A DNA stretch of 64,000 nucleotides from NCBI RefSeq assembly GCF_024746795.1, contig NZ_CP080524.1, forward strand, positions 2,396,001-2,460,000. The letters run 5' to 3'. This document shows positions 26,872 to 36,331 of the stretch, in pieces. The first letter of the stretch is position 1, and the number at the start of each line of letters is the position of its first letter. The position numbers and the translations under genes are program-made. The notes beneath the pieces are model-generated. The model was not told the DNA's origin and made no database searches. It worked only from the letters and a program-made list of their open reading frames with translations. Source of the DNA: Mesorhizobium sp. AR10 (GTDB taxonomy: Bacteria; Pseudomonadota; Alphaproteobacteria; Rhizobiales; Rhizobiaceae).

Positions 26872-28050
26872 GTGACTGGCAAGACCGCGTTCGAGACCAG
26901 GTATGGCTTTGCCCGTAACCAGGTGCTGCTTGGCAACTGGCGCGAAAAGCCGTTCAGCCGATGGTCGTTCCAGAATGTCGGCGAATTGGTACCCAGCGCA
27001 CGCATCGCTGCGTCGGGTGGTGACGACGTGCCGGCACCGTCTCTGGACGGGCTGCTCAGTGAGAAGGTCACTCTGGCCGGTGGTCAGGAGACTGTCGCGG
27101 ACTTTCTCGTTCGCTCCGATACCGACGCGCTGACGATCATGAAGGCCGGCAAGGTCGTCGGCGACTGGTTCGCACCGCATATGGAGTTCGGCGCACGCCA
27201 CATCATCTTTTCGATCAGCAAATCGCTGACCGCCATTGTTGCCGGCATCCTGGAAGGTGAGGGGATTTTCGATCCGCAAGCGCCGGTGACCCGGTACCTT
27301 CCCGAAGCAGCCGGTTCGGCCTATGGCGATGCGACGGTGCGGCACGTGCTCGACATGACCGTCAGCCTCGACTTTGAAGAGGCCTATCTCGATCCGGAAA
27401 GCGCCTTTGCCCGCTACCGCCGCGCGACGCTGTGGAATCCGGGCGGCGGTAGTGAAAGCCTCCGCGCATTCATCCTGACGCTGCAGCGCCTGCCCGAGCC
27501 GCATGGCCAGACGTTCCGCTATCGCTCGCCCAATTCCGATCTGCTGGGCATCCTCATCGAACGTGCGTCCGGCCAGCGCGTCACGGATCTGATGCGCGAG
27601 AAATTGTGGCTGCCGCTCGGTGCCGCCAGCGAAGCCTCGGTGACGGTCGATATGGAAGGCACGGCGCGCACGGCCGGCGGCGTTTCGGTGACGCCGCGCG
27701 ACCTGGCGCGCGTCGGCGAGATGATGCGGCAAGGCGGCATGGCCAATGGCCGCCGCATCGTGCCGGAAGCCTGGGTGCGCGACACGATCGAGACGGGCGG
27801 TGACGCCGCCGCATGGCAGCGCGGCACCATGGCGTTCCTCCTTTCGCAGGGCCGCTACCGCAACAAATGGTATCAGACGGGTGGGACAAGCGGTGCCTTC
27901 TTCGGCCTCGGCATCCATGGCCAATGGCTCTATGTCAATCCCAGGGATGAGGTGGTGATCGCAAAGATGTCGTCGCAGCCGGCGCCGGTCGACGATCCGC
28001 TCGACCTGGAACTCGTCGCCTTCTTCGAGGCATTGAGCCGGATGGTCTAG
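26872..28050 (+). CDS. Serine hydrolase, class C beta-lactamase/NylB fold (copy 2)
   Basis: A 392-residue paralogue of the preceding gene. S114-I-S-K117 and Y217-R-S form the catalytic motifs. The N-terminus FSRWSFQNVGELVPSARI matches the same region in copy 1 (WNRWAFQHIREFLPTAEV), showing duplication and divergence. The start is GTG 26872 behind a GGAAGGAAA box. It is 33 bases downstream of copy 1 and likely in the same transcript. No signal peptide is visible. Confidence 0.85.
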   Translation: MTGKTAFETRYGFARNQVLLGNWREKPFSRWSFQNVGELVPSARIAASGGDDVPAPSLDGLLSEKVTLAGGQETVADFLVRSDTDALTIMKAGKVVGDWFAPHMEFGARHIIFSISKSLTAIVAGILEGEGIFDPQAPVTRYLPEAAGSAYGDATVRHVLDMTVSLDFEEAYLDPESAFARYRRATLWNPGGGSESLRAFILTLQRLPEPHGQTFRYRSPNSDLLGILIERASGQRVTDLMREKLWLPLGAASEASVTVDMEGTARTAGGVSVTPRDLARVGEMMRQGGMANGRRIVPEAWVRDTIETGGDAAAWQRGTMAFLLSQGRYRNKWYQTGGTSGAFFGLGIHGQWLYVNPRDEVVIAKMSSQPAPVDDPLDLELVAFFEALSRMV

Positions 28051-28169
28051 GCATCCGAACTAAGGTGCGCTTTCCTGTGGACCTCTCAGACGGTTGAAAA
28101 CGCCGCGGTTGGCGCGGCGATGCTCAGCGCCTATGGTCGCTGCTCTTTTCGACTGGGCATAGGAACCAC

Positions 28170-30491
28170 ATGGCATCTGACATCAAGCGCATCGCAGCAC
28201 TCATAGCAGCCGAGATCGCTTCGCGGCCCGAACAGGCCGCAGCGGCGATCGAACTGCTGGACGAGGGGGCGACAGTGCCGTTCGTGGCGCGCTACCGCAA
28301 GGAGGTCACCGGCGGTCTGGACGACACACAATTGCGCCTGCTGGCCGAACGGCTTGCCTATCTGCGCGAGCTCGACGCGCGCCGCGACACCATCCTGGGT
28401 TCGATCCGCGAGCAGGGCAAGCTGACGGCCGAACTGGAAGGCAAGATCGCTGATGTAACGACCAAGGCGGAGCTCGAAGACATCTATCTGCCTTACAAGC
28501 CAAAGCGGCGGACCAAGGCCGAGATCGCGCGTGAGCGGGGATTGGGACCGCTGGCGGAGGCCATTCTTGCCGACCGTGCGGCGGTGCCCACGGAACTGGC
28601 GCTGGCCTATCTGACCGAAGAGGTGGCCGATGCCAAGGCGGCGCTCGACGGCGCGCGCGACATCCTGTCGGAACAGTTCGCCGAAAATGCCGATCTGGTG
28701 GGCAAGCTCAGGAGCTACATGAAGGAACGCGCCTTCATGCGGGCTAAGGTGGTCGACGGCAAGCAGGAGGCCGGCGCGAAATTCTCCGACTATTTCGACC
28801 ATGTCGAGCGCTGGGCCAACGTACCCAGCCATCGCGCGCTGGCCATGTTGCGCGGCCGCAACGAGGAAGTGCTGTCGCTCGACATCGAGGTCGATGCCGA
28901 CGACGCCTCCCAGGTGAAACCGGTCGAACGGATGATTGCCGACGCCTACGCCATCGGCCGCCAGTTGCCGGGCGACCGCTGGCTGACCGAGGTCGCCGGC
29001 TGGACCTGGCGCATAAAACTGTCGCTGCACCTGACGCTCGACCTGATGCGGGATTTGCGTGAAAGGGCAGAGGAAGAAGCGATCCATGTATTCGCCCGCA
29101 ATTTGAAGGATCTGCTGCTCGCCGCACCGGCCGGCTCGCGCGCCACGATGGGGCTCGACCCGGGCATTCGCACCGGCGTCAAGGTGGCGGTGGTCGATGG
29201 CACCGGAAAAGTGCTGACGACGACGACGGTCTATCCGTTTCCGCCAAGGAACGACGTGCGCGGCACGCAGGCAGAACTGGCCAAGCTCATCCGCCTGCAC
29301 AAGGTCGAGCTGATTTCCATCGGCAACGGCACCGGCAGCCGTGAAACCGAGAAGCTGGTCGCCGACATGCTGGCCGATATGCCGGCGGACTCTGGGCCGA
29401 AGCCCCTCAAGGTGATCGTCAGCGAGGCGGGCGCCTCGGTCTATTCCGCTTCGGCAACCGCGGCGGCGGAATTTCCCGGTCTTGACGTGTCGTTGCGCGG
29501 CGCAGTGTCGATCGCGCGGCGGCTGCAGGATCCCTTGGCCGAACTGGTCAAGATCGAACCCAAATCGATCGGCGTCGGCCAGTACCAGCATGATGTCGAC
29601 CAGTACCGGCTCGGCCGCTCACTGGAGGCGGTGGTCGAAGACGCGGTCAATGCCGTCGGTGTCGACCTCAACACGGCCTCGGCGCCACTTCTGGCTCGGG
29701 TTTCAGGGCTTGGCGCCTCGCTGGCCGAAGCGATCATTGCGCATCGCGACGCGACCGGCCCCTTCGCCAGCCGGAAGGATCTACTCAAGGTCTCCCGCCT
29801 TGGACCTCGCGCGTTCGAGCAATGCGCCGGCTTTCTGCGCATTGCCAATGGCAGCGAGCCGCTCGATGCCTCGTCGGTGCATCCCGAAGCCTATGGCGTG
29901 GCGAAGAAGATCGTTGCCGCCTGCGGGCGCGACGTCCGCGCGCTGATGGGCGACAGCGCGGCACTGAAAGCGCTCGATCCGCGCGTCTTCGTCGATGATC
30001 GGTTCGGCCTGCCGACGGTGCGCGACATCCTGGCGGAGCTGGAAAAGCCCGGCCGCGATCCGCGCCCCGGCTTCAAGACCGCGACCTTTGCCGAGGGCGT
30101 CGACGACATCAAGGACCTGAAGCCCGGCATGCTGTTGGAAGGCACCGTCACCAATGTTGCGGCCTTCGGCGCTTTCGTCGATATCGGCGTGCATCAGGAC
30201 GGGTTGGTGCACGTCTCGCAACTGGCCGACCGCTTCGTCAAGGATGCGCATGAGGTGGTGAAGGCGGGCGACGTGGTGAAAGTGCGCGTTGTCGACGTCG
30301 ACATCAAGCGCAAGCGGATAGGCCTTTCCATGCGCAAGGATGGTGGCGAGGGTGGGGTATCGAAAGCCGGGGCGCGCGACAATGGTGGCGGCAAGCCGAC
30401 GCCGCGTTCGGCGGCGCCACAGCGCCAGCCGGAGCGGCCGGCGCAGGGCGCGTTTGGTGCGGCTTTGGCTGAAGCGATGAAGCGGAAGTAG
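28170..30491 (+). CDS. tex: Tex-family transcription accessory protein
   Basis: A 773-residue RNA-binding protein. The Tex N-terminal domain is evident ([37 protein letters not shown]), then the YqgF/RNase H-like domain ([17 protein letters not shown]), the HhH helix-hairpin-helix pair ([27 protein letters not shown]) and a C-terminal S1 domain ([33 protein letters not shown]). The C-terminal tail is Gly/Arg/Pro-rich. Length is normal. Tex modulates transcription and RNA metabolism; it is not linked to neighbouring pathways. Confidence 0.96.
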   Translation: MASDIKRIAALIAAEIASRPEQAAAAIELLDEGATVPFVARYRKEVTGGLDDTQLRLLAERLAYLRELDARRDTILGSIREQGKLTAELEGKIADVTTKAELEDIYLPYKPKRRTKAEIARERGLGPLAEAILADRAAVPTELALAYLTEEVADAKAALDGARDILSEQFAENADLVGKLRSYMKERAFMRAKVVDGKQEAGAKFSDYFDHVERWANVPSHRALAMLRGRNEEVLSLDIEVDADDASQVKPVERMIADAYAIGRQLPGDRWLTEVAGWTWRIKLSLHLTLDLMRDLRERAEEEAIHVFARNLKDLLLAAPAGSRATMGLDPGIRTGVKVAVVDGTGKVLTTTTVYPFPPRNDVRGTQAELAKLIRLHKVELISIGNGTGSRETEKLVADMLADMPADSGPKPLKVIVSEAGASVYSASATAAAEFPGLDVSLRGAVSIARRLQDPLAELVKIEPKSIGVGQYQHDVDQYRLGRSLEAVVEDAVNAVGVDLNTASAPLLARVSGLGASLAEAIIAHRDATGPFASRKDLLKVSRLGPRAFEQCAGFLRIANGSEPLDASSVHPEAYGVAKKIVAACGRDVRALMGDSAALKALDPRVFVDDRFGLPTVRDILAELEKPGRDPRPGFKTATFAEGVDDIKDLKPGMLLEGTVTNVAAFGAFVDIGVHQDGLVHVSQLADRFVKDAHEVVKAGDVVKVRVVDVDIKRKRIGLSMRKDGGEGGVSKAGARDNGGGKPTPRSAAPQRQPERPAQGAFGAALAEAMKRK

Positions 30492-31403
30492 CTACCACGC
30501 CAGAACAGCCGGCTCCTTCTCAACCTGGCCCAGCAGCCAGTCGCGAAAGCTGGCGACGGGCGGATGGCCGCGTTTGTCGTGTGGCACGACGAGATAGTAG
30601 GCGCTGCGGCTCTGCATCGGCCGGCCCGGCGCCGGCACCAACTGGCCGCGCTGCAGCTCGCCCGCAATCAGGATCTCCGGCAGGAGCGCCACGCCAAGCC
30701 CGGCCATGCAGGCCTGGGCGACGGTGCCGAATTGCTCGAACTGCATGCCGGGCCCGGTCGGCGGGCTGAGACCCTGCTCTTCGAACCATTCGCCCCAGGC
30801 ACCGGGACGCGTCGCCATGTGCAGTAGCGGCAGGCGGCTGATATCGACCGCCGTGGCAATGGCGCGGCTGGCCAGGAATTCGGGTGAAACCACCGGCATC
30901 ACTGTCTCGCGCATCAACAGCGTGGAGTCGGCGTCCGGCCAGTCGGGCTGACCATGATGAATGGCGGCGTCCAGTCGCTCGCGGGCGAAGTCGAAGCGTC
31001 CGATGCGGGTGACGAAGTTGATGGTGATGTCGGGATTGTTTTCGACGAAATCCGGAATGAGCGGCATCAGCCAACGCGTGCCGAAGGTCGGCAATATGGC
31101 GAGGTTCAGGATGCCGCTATGCCGATTGCTCATCAATCCGAGCGCCGCGTCGCGCAGCTGGCCAAGCGCGGAGCGAACCGCCTCGGCATAGATTTCGCCC
31201 GCCGTCGACAGCCTGACATTGCGACTGTCGCGCTCGAACAGGCGGCGGCCGAACTGGTCTTCTAAAAGCCTGACCTGCCGGCTGACGGCGCCCTGGGTCA
31301 GATCGAGCTCCTGGGCAGCAGCGGTAAAACTGCCCAGACGGGCCACCGCCTCGAAGGCGGCGAGGGCGCTGATGTTCGGCAAAAGGCGGCGCTGGACGTT
31401 CAT
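30492..31403 (-). CDS. LysR-family regulator, GcvA-like
   Basis: A 303-residue LysR-type regulator. The N-terminal HTH is LPNISALAAFEAVARLGSFTAAAQELDLTQGAVSRQVRLLEDQFGRRLF, typical of the GcvA/AmpR subgroup. The effector domain follows. It abuts the tex stop codon with no gap. It is divergent from the glutaryl-CoA dehydrogenase gene with a 109-base intergenic region, so it probably regulates that gene. Confidence 0.93.
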   Translation of the reverse strand: MNVQRRLLPNISALAAFEAVARLGSFTAAAQELDLTQGAVSRQVRLLEDQFGRRLFERDSRNVRLSTAGEIYAEAVRSALGQLRDAALGLMSNRHSGILNLAILPTFGTRWLMPLIPDFVENNPDITINFVTRIGRFDFARERLDAAIHHGQPDWPDADSTLLMRETVMPVVSPEFLASRAIATAVDISRLPLLHMATRPGAWGEWFEEQGLSPPTGPGMQFEQFGTVAQACMAGLGVALLPEILIAGELQRGQLVPAPGRPMQSRSAYYLVVPHDKRGHPPVASFRDWLLGQVEKEPAVLAW

Positions 31404-31512
31404 GATTCATTACTAACGCTCATTGATCCGTGATGCAATTTCGTTTGATTTTTTCAAGGCGGAGGCGGATAAGCCGGGCACTTCAAGATTTCGTTTGAGA
31501 GGACCGACAGCC

Positions 31513-32709
31513 ATGGCCGCCGACAAGAACGCGTTCGTCTGGGAAGATCCCTTCCTGATCGAGAACCAGCTTTCTGAAGACGAACGCATGGTGCGCGACG
31601 GCGCCGTGGCCTTTGCCGCCGACAAGTTGGCGCCGAAGATCGAGGAAGCCTATCTTGAGGAGAAGACCGACGCCGGTATCTTTCGCGAGATGGGCGATGC
31701 GGGTCTGCTCGGCATCACGATTCCTGAGGAATATGGCGGGCTCGGCGCCAACTATGTCACCTACGGGCTGGTGGCGCGGGAAGTCGAGCGCGTCGACTCG
31801 GGTTATCGCTCGATGATGAGCGTGCAGTCGTCGCTGGTGATGTTTCCGATCCATGCTTATGGCTCGGAGGCGCAGCGCAAGAAGTACCTGCCGAAGCTGG
31901 CCTCGGGCGAATGGATCGGCTGCTTCGGCCTTACCGAGCCGGATGCGGGGTCCGATCCCGGCGGCATGAAGACGCGGGCCGAGAAGACGGCGAACGGCTA
32001 CAAGCTTTCCGGTTCCAAGATGTGGATTTCCAACGCGCCGATCGCCGACGTGTTCGTCGTCTGGGCGAAGCTCAAGGGCGAGAACGGCAAGGACGAGATT
32101 CGCGGCTTCGTGCTGGAAAAGGGCATGAAGGGGCTGTCGGCGCCGAAGATCGGCGGCAAGCTCAGCCTGCGCGCATCGATCACCGGTGAGGTGGTGATGG
32201 AAGGCGTCGAGGTCGGCGAAGACGCGTTGCTGCCGAACGCCAAGGGCCTCGGCGGTCCGTTCGGCTGCCTCAACCGGGCGCGCTATGGCATTTCCTGGGG
32301 GGCGATGGGCGCGGCCGAGGATTGCTGGCACCGCGCCCGCCAATATGGCCTCGACCGCAAGCAGTTCGGCAAGCCGCTGGCCGGCACGCAGCTGTTCCAG
32401 AAGAAGCTCGCCGACATGCAAACCGAGATCGCGCTGGGCCTACAGGCCAGCCTGCGGGTCGGGCGGCTGATGGACGAAGGCAAAATGGCGCCGGAGATGA
32501 TCTCGATCGTCAAGCGCAACAATTGCGGCAAGGCGCTCGATATTGCCCGCCAGGCCCGCGACATGCATGGCGGCAACGGCATCCAGATCGGCTACCACGT
32601 CATGCGCCACGCGCAGAACCTGGAAACCGTCAACACCTATGAGGGCACGCATGACGTGCACGCGCTGATCCTTGGGCGGGCACAGACGGGGATACAGGCG
32701 TTCTTCTGA
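31513..32709 (+). CDS. gcdH: Glutaryl-CoA dehydrogenase
   Basis: A 398-residue acyl-CoA dehydrogenase that oxidatively decarboxylates glutaryl-CoA to crotonyl-CoA in lysine and tryptophan breakdown. The C-terminal [20 protein letters not shown] is nearly the human GCDH motif with its catalytic glutamate. The flavin/substrate segments [22 protein letters not shown] and [17 protein letters not shown] agree. ATG 31513 is preferred over the longer frame at 31423, whose N-terminus lacks family resemblance. Confidence 0.93.
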   Translation: MAADKNAFVWEDPFLIENQLSEDERMVRDGAVAFAADKLAPKIEEAYLEEKTDAGIFREMGDAGLLGITIPEEYGGLGANYVTYGLVAREVERVDSGYRSMMSVQSSLVMFPIHAYGSEAQRKKYLPKLASGEWIGCFGLTEPDAGSDPGGMKTRAEKTANGYKLSGSKMWISNAPIADVFVVWAKLKGENGKDEIRGFVLEKGMKGLSAPKIGGKLSLRASITGEVVMEGVEVGEDALLPNAKGLGGPFGCLNRARYGISWGAMGAAEDCWHRARQYGLDRKQFGKPLAGTQLFQKKLADMQTEIALGLQASLRVGRLMDEGKMAPEMISIVKRNNCGKALDIARQARDMHGGNGIQIGYHVMRHAQNLETVNTYEGTHDVHALILGRAQTGIQAFF

Positions 32710-32724
32710 GCTGTGCCGATATTC

Positions 32725-32834
32725 AGGTGAGGCCGGCCTGCAAAGGGCGGCTTCCTGCGCTTCCGGTGCTCACGCACCCAAAGTACGCTCCGCTCCGGTT
32801 CTCGGAAGCCACCATTTTCGGCTCGGCCTGACCT
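32725..32834. repeat. RIME-like intergenic imperfect palindrome
   Basis: Two 31-base arms (32725-32755 and 32804-32834) are inverted and mostly complementary, sharing AGGT-AGGCC at the outer end and GGCTTCC at the inner end. The 48-base interior holds further GC-rich near-symmetrical sequence (GCTTCCGGTGC and GCTCCGCTCCGG). This resembles the rhizobial intergenic mosaic elements with large palindromes. It may also end gcdH transcription, though no T run is present. Confidence 0.55.
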
Positions 32835-32965
32835 AATCTCAACACATCTTGGGCAGGCTTCCGCTGCTTAAATTAGGTGCACCGCAACATCTCTGCTTGG
32901 AGAATGGCCGCCATTTGTGTCAGGGTTCGGCGAAATCGTTTTGAAACGCTGAACTCCGGGGCCCC

Positions 32966-35900
32966 ATGGCAATTCTGGCAGCCGTCTACCACCTGACCCA
33001 CTACAAATATGACCGGCCGGTTGTCCTCGGCCCGCAAGTCATCAGGCTGCAGCCGGCGCCGCATTCCCGCACCAAGGTCTTGAGCCATTCGCTGAAGGTC
33101 GAGCCGGCGAACCATTTCGTCAATCTGCAGCAGGACCCTTACGGCAATTTCCTCGCCCGCTTCGTCTTTCCGGAGCCGGTGGCGGAACTGAAGATCGAGG
33201 TCGACCTCGTCGCCGACATGACTGTCTACAATCCGTTCGATTTCTTCGTCGAGCCGTCTGCAGAGATGTTTCCGTTCGAGTACCCGGAAGAGATACGTGA
33301 TGATCTGGCCATCTATCGGACGCCCGAGCCGGCTGGGCCGCTGTTGTCCGCCTTCCTGAAAACCATCGACCGCAGCCCGACCAACACCGTCAATTTCGTC
33401 GTCGACCTCAATGCCCGCCTGCAGCGCGAGATCGCCTATATCGTGCGCATGGAGACCGGCGTCTTCTCGCCTGAGGAAACGCTGACCGCGGCAAAAGGCT
33501 CGTGCCGGGATTCGAGCTGGCTGCTGGTGCAGATCCTGAGGAACCTCGGCATTGCCGCACGTTTCGTCTCCGGCTATCTGATCCAGCTGAAGCCCGATCT
33601 TGTGGCGCTCGACGGGCCGCCCGGCACTGCCGTCGACTTCACCGACCTCCATGCCTGGTGCGAGGTCTATCTGCCGGGCGCGGGCTGGATCGGTTTCGAT
33701 CCGACTTCCGGCCTGCTCACCGGTGAAAGCCATGTGCCGCTGGCGGCGACGCCGCATTTCCGCAATGCCGCGCCGATTTCCGGTATGGCGAGCTTTGCCA
33801 ATGTCGAGTTCGGCTTCGAGATGCGGGTCGACCGCATCTCCGAGCACCCACGCATCACCAAGCCGTTCTCGGATGAAAGCTGGCTGGCGCTCGATGCGCT
33901 CGGCAACAAGGTCGACGCCGCGCTCGCGGCCGGCGACGTGCGGCTCACCATGGGCGGCGAGCCCACCTTCGTGTCGATCGACGATTTCGAGTCCGCGGAA
34001 TGGAACACTGCCGCCGTCGGCCCGACCAAGCGCGAAAAGGCAGATGCGCTGATCCGAAAACTGCGCGAACGCTTCGCGCCGGGCGGCTTCCTGCATTACG
34101 GGCAAGGCAAGTGGTATCCTGGCGAAAGCCTACCGCGCTGGACCTTTTCGCTCTACTGGCGCACCGACGGCCAGCCGGTGTGGAGCGATCCGTCGCTGAT
34201 CGCACGGGAAAAGAGCGAGGCCGATATTGGACCAAAGCAGGCGGAAAGCCTGCTGACGGCAATCGCCGGCGAACTCGGCATCGAAACGACCATGGTCAGC
34301 GAAGCCTATGAGGACCCGGCCGAGTGGCTGCTCAAGGAAGGCAAGCTGCCCGACAATGTCGATCCGTCGAATTCCAAGCTGGAGGACCCGGAGGAGCGCA
34401 GCCGCATGGCGCGCGTGTTCGAACGCGGCCTGACCAAGCCGTCGGGCTACGTACTGCCGGTGCAGCGTTGGAACAGCCAGGCATCGGGACCGCGCTGGCG
34501 CTCGGAGAAATGGAAGACACGGCGCGGCCGGCTGTTCCTGGTGCCCGGCGATTCACCGGTCGGCTATCGCCTGCCGCTCGGCACGCTGCCTTATGTGCCG
34601 CCGGCGCAGTTCCCCTACATCGTGCCGGTCGATCCGTCGCTGCCGCGCGGGCCGCTGCCGGCGCGCGAGGCTATCTTGCCCCAAGCGGCTCCAGCCGAAC
34701 TTGAAGGCGCCGACGAAATGGCGCGTCGCCAGCAGGCGGTATCCTTCACGGCAACGACCGGCCAGCAGGACCGTGTCGAGCAGGAGATCACCGAGATCGG
34801 CGGCGCGGTGCGCACTGCACTGTCGGTCGAGCCGCGTGACGGGCGGCTGTGTGTGTTCATGCCGCCGGTCGAGGCGCTGGAAGATTATCTCGAACTGGTC
34901 GCGGCGGCCGAGAACGCGGCAAAAGCGATCGGCCTGCCGGTGCATATCGAGGGCTATGGCCCGCCGCACGATCCACGCCTCAACGTCATCAGGGTGGCGC
35001 CGGATCCCGGTGTCATCGAGGTCAACATCCATCCGGCCTCCAATTGGCAGGACTGCGTGGCGACAACCACGGCGATCTACGAGGAAGCGCGGCAGACGCG
35101 GCTTGGTGCCGACAAGTTCATGATCGACGGCCGTCACACCGGCACCGGCGGCGGCAACCATGTCGTCGTCGGCGGCGCGACGCCCAATGACAGCCCGTTT
35201 CTGCGCCGGCCTGACCTGTTGAAGAGTCTGGTGTTGCAGTGGCAGCGGCATCCGTCGCTGTCCTACCTGTTCTCGGGCCTGTTCATCGGCCCGACCAGCC
35301 AGGCGCCACGCTTCGACGAGGCGCGCCACGACTCGCTCTACGAGCTTGAGATCGCGATGGCGCAGGTGCCGCATCCAGACAAAGGCGCGGCACCATTGCC
35401 GTGGTTGGTCGACCGGTTGTTCCGTAATCTGCTGACCGATGTAACCGGCAACACGCATCGTTCGGAAATCTGCATCGACAAATTGTTTTCCCCGGATGGC
35501 CCGACCGGTCGTCTCGGCCTGGTCGAGTTCCGCGGTTTCGAGATGCCGCCCAATGCGCGCATGAGCCTGGCGCAGCAGCTTCTGGTACGTGCCATTATCG
35601 CCCGCGCGTGGAAGAACCCGCTCGACGGCCGTTTCGTGCGCTGGGGCACCTCGCTGCATGACCGTTTCATGCTGCCGCACCATGTCTGGGCCGATTTCCT
35701 CGACGTGCTCGACGACCTCAAGCTGAACGGTTTCGAGTTCCGGCCCGAATGGTTCGATGCGCAGCTCGAGTTCCGCTTCCCGTTCTGCGGCGAGGTCCAG
35801 TATGCCGGCATCAAGCTGGAGCTGCGGCAGGCGCTGGAGCCATGGCATGTGATGGGCGAGCAAGGGGCGATTGGCGGAACCGTGCGCTTCGTCGATTCCT

Positions 35901-36325
35901 CGGTCGAGCGGCTGCAGGTGAAGACAGAAGGGCTCAACCCGGAGCGCCATGCCATCGTCTGCAATGGCCGCATCGTGCCGATGAAGGTGACCGACAACCG
36001 CGAGATCGCGGTGGCGGGCGTCCGCTTCAAGGCCTGGCAGCCGTCATCGGGCCTGCATCCGGCGCTGCCGGTCAACACGCCGCTGGTCTTCGACATCTAC
36101 GATCGTTGGTCGGGCCGGGCGGTCGGCGGCTGCGTCTACCATGTCGCGCATCCCGGCGGGCGTAGCTACGACACCTTCCCGGTCAACGGCAACGAAGCCG
36201 AGGCGCGGCGGCTCGCCCGCTTCGAGCCGCGCGGCCATACGCCGTCCAGTTACGTGCTGCGCAACGAAGAAGCCGCTGAAGACTTCCCGATGACCCTTGA
36301 CCTTCGACGCCCTGCCAGACTCTGA
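32966..36325 (+). CDS. Transglutaminase-like protein with DUF2126
   Basis: A 1119-residue cytosolic two-part protein. The N-terminal Bact_transglu_N domain opens with [22 protein letters not shown]. The transglutaminase core has a visible catalytic triad C180 (GSCRDSSW), H229 (DLHAW) and D245 (GFDPTSG). From about residue 320 to the end is a large DUF2126 region ([57 protein letters not shown]). It leads a three-gene operon. The family is predicted to work with ATP-grasp and alpha-E proteins in peptide-bond formation and cleavage. No substrate is known. Confidence 0.9.
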   Translation: MAILAAVYHLTHYKYDRPVVLGPQVIRLQPAPHSRTKVLSHSLKVEPANHFVNLQQDPYGNFLARFVFPEPVAELKIEVDLVADMTVYNPFDFFVEPSAEMFPFEYPEEIRDDLAIYRTPEPAGPLLSAFLKTIDRSPTNTVNFVVDLNARLQREIAYIVRMETGVFSPEETLTAAKGSCRDSSWLLVQILRNLGIAARFVSGYLIQLKPDLVALDGPPGTAVDFTDLHAWCEVYLPGAGWIGFDPTSGLLTGESHVPLAATPHFRNAAPISGMASFANVEFGFEMRVDRISEHPRITKPFSDESWLALDALGNKVDAALAAGDVRLTMGGEPTFVSIDDFESAEWNTAAVGPTKREKADALIRKLRERFAPGGFLHYGQGKWYPGESLPRWTFSLYWRTDGQPVWSDPSLIAREKSEADIGPKQAESLLTAIAGELGIETTMVSEAYEDPAEWLLKEGKLPDNVDPSNSKLEDPEERSRMARVFERGLTKPSGYVLPVQRWNSQASGPRWRSEKWKTRRGRLFLVPGDSPVGYRLPLGTLPYVPPAQFPYIVPVDPSLPRGPLPAREAILPQAAPAELEGADEMARRQQAVSFTATTGQQDRVEQEITEIGGAVRTALSVEPRDGRLCVFMPPVEALEDYLELVAAAENAAKAIGLPVHIEGYGPPHDPRLNVIRVAPDPGVIEVNIHPASNWQDCVATTTAIYEEARQTRLGADKFMIDGRHTGTGGGNHVVVGGATPNDSPFLRRPDLLKSLVLQWQRHPSLSYLFSGLFIGPTSQAPRFDEARHDSLYELEIAMAQVPHPDKGAAPLPWLVDRLFRNLLTDVTGNTHRSEICIDKLFSPDGPTGRLGLVEFRGFEMPPNARMSLAQQLLVRAIIARAWKNPLDGRFVRWGTSLHDRFMLPHHVWADFLDVLDDLKLNGFEFRPEWFDAQLEFRFPFCGEVQYAGIKLELRQALEPWHVMGEQGAIGGTVRFVDSSVERLQVKTEGLNPERHAIVCNGRIVPMKVTDNREIAVAGVRFKAWQPSSGLHPALPVNTPLVFDIYDRWSGRAVGGCVYHVAHPGGRSYDTFPVNGNEAEARRLARFEPRGHTPSSYVLRNEEAAEDFPMTLDLRRPARL

Positions 36326-36331
36326 TCAGCG

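Noticed and set aside
26404..27924. 506-residue minus-strand frame across the two serine hydrolases
   Set aside because: Runs through both hydrolase genes on the opposite strand and shows no family motif.
28101..28119. CGCCGCG-GTTGG-CGCGGCG stem-loop upstream of tex as a terminator
   Set aside because: A 7-bp stem without a T run; too weak to call, though it may contribute to ending the hydrolase transcript.
28131..29591. 486-residue minus-strand frame opposite tex
   Set aside because: Antisense to the conserved Tex gene and rich in Arg/Gln/His; no motif.
34553..35950. 465-residue minus-strand frame opposite the DUF2126 region
   Set aside because: Antisense to a conserved domain, no recognisable domain or start signal.
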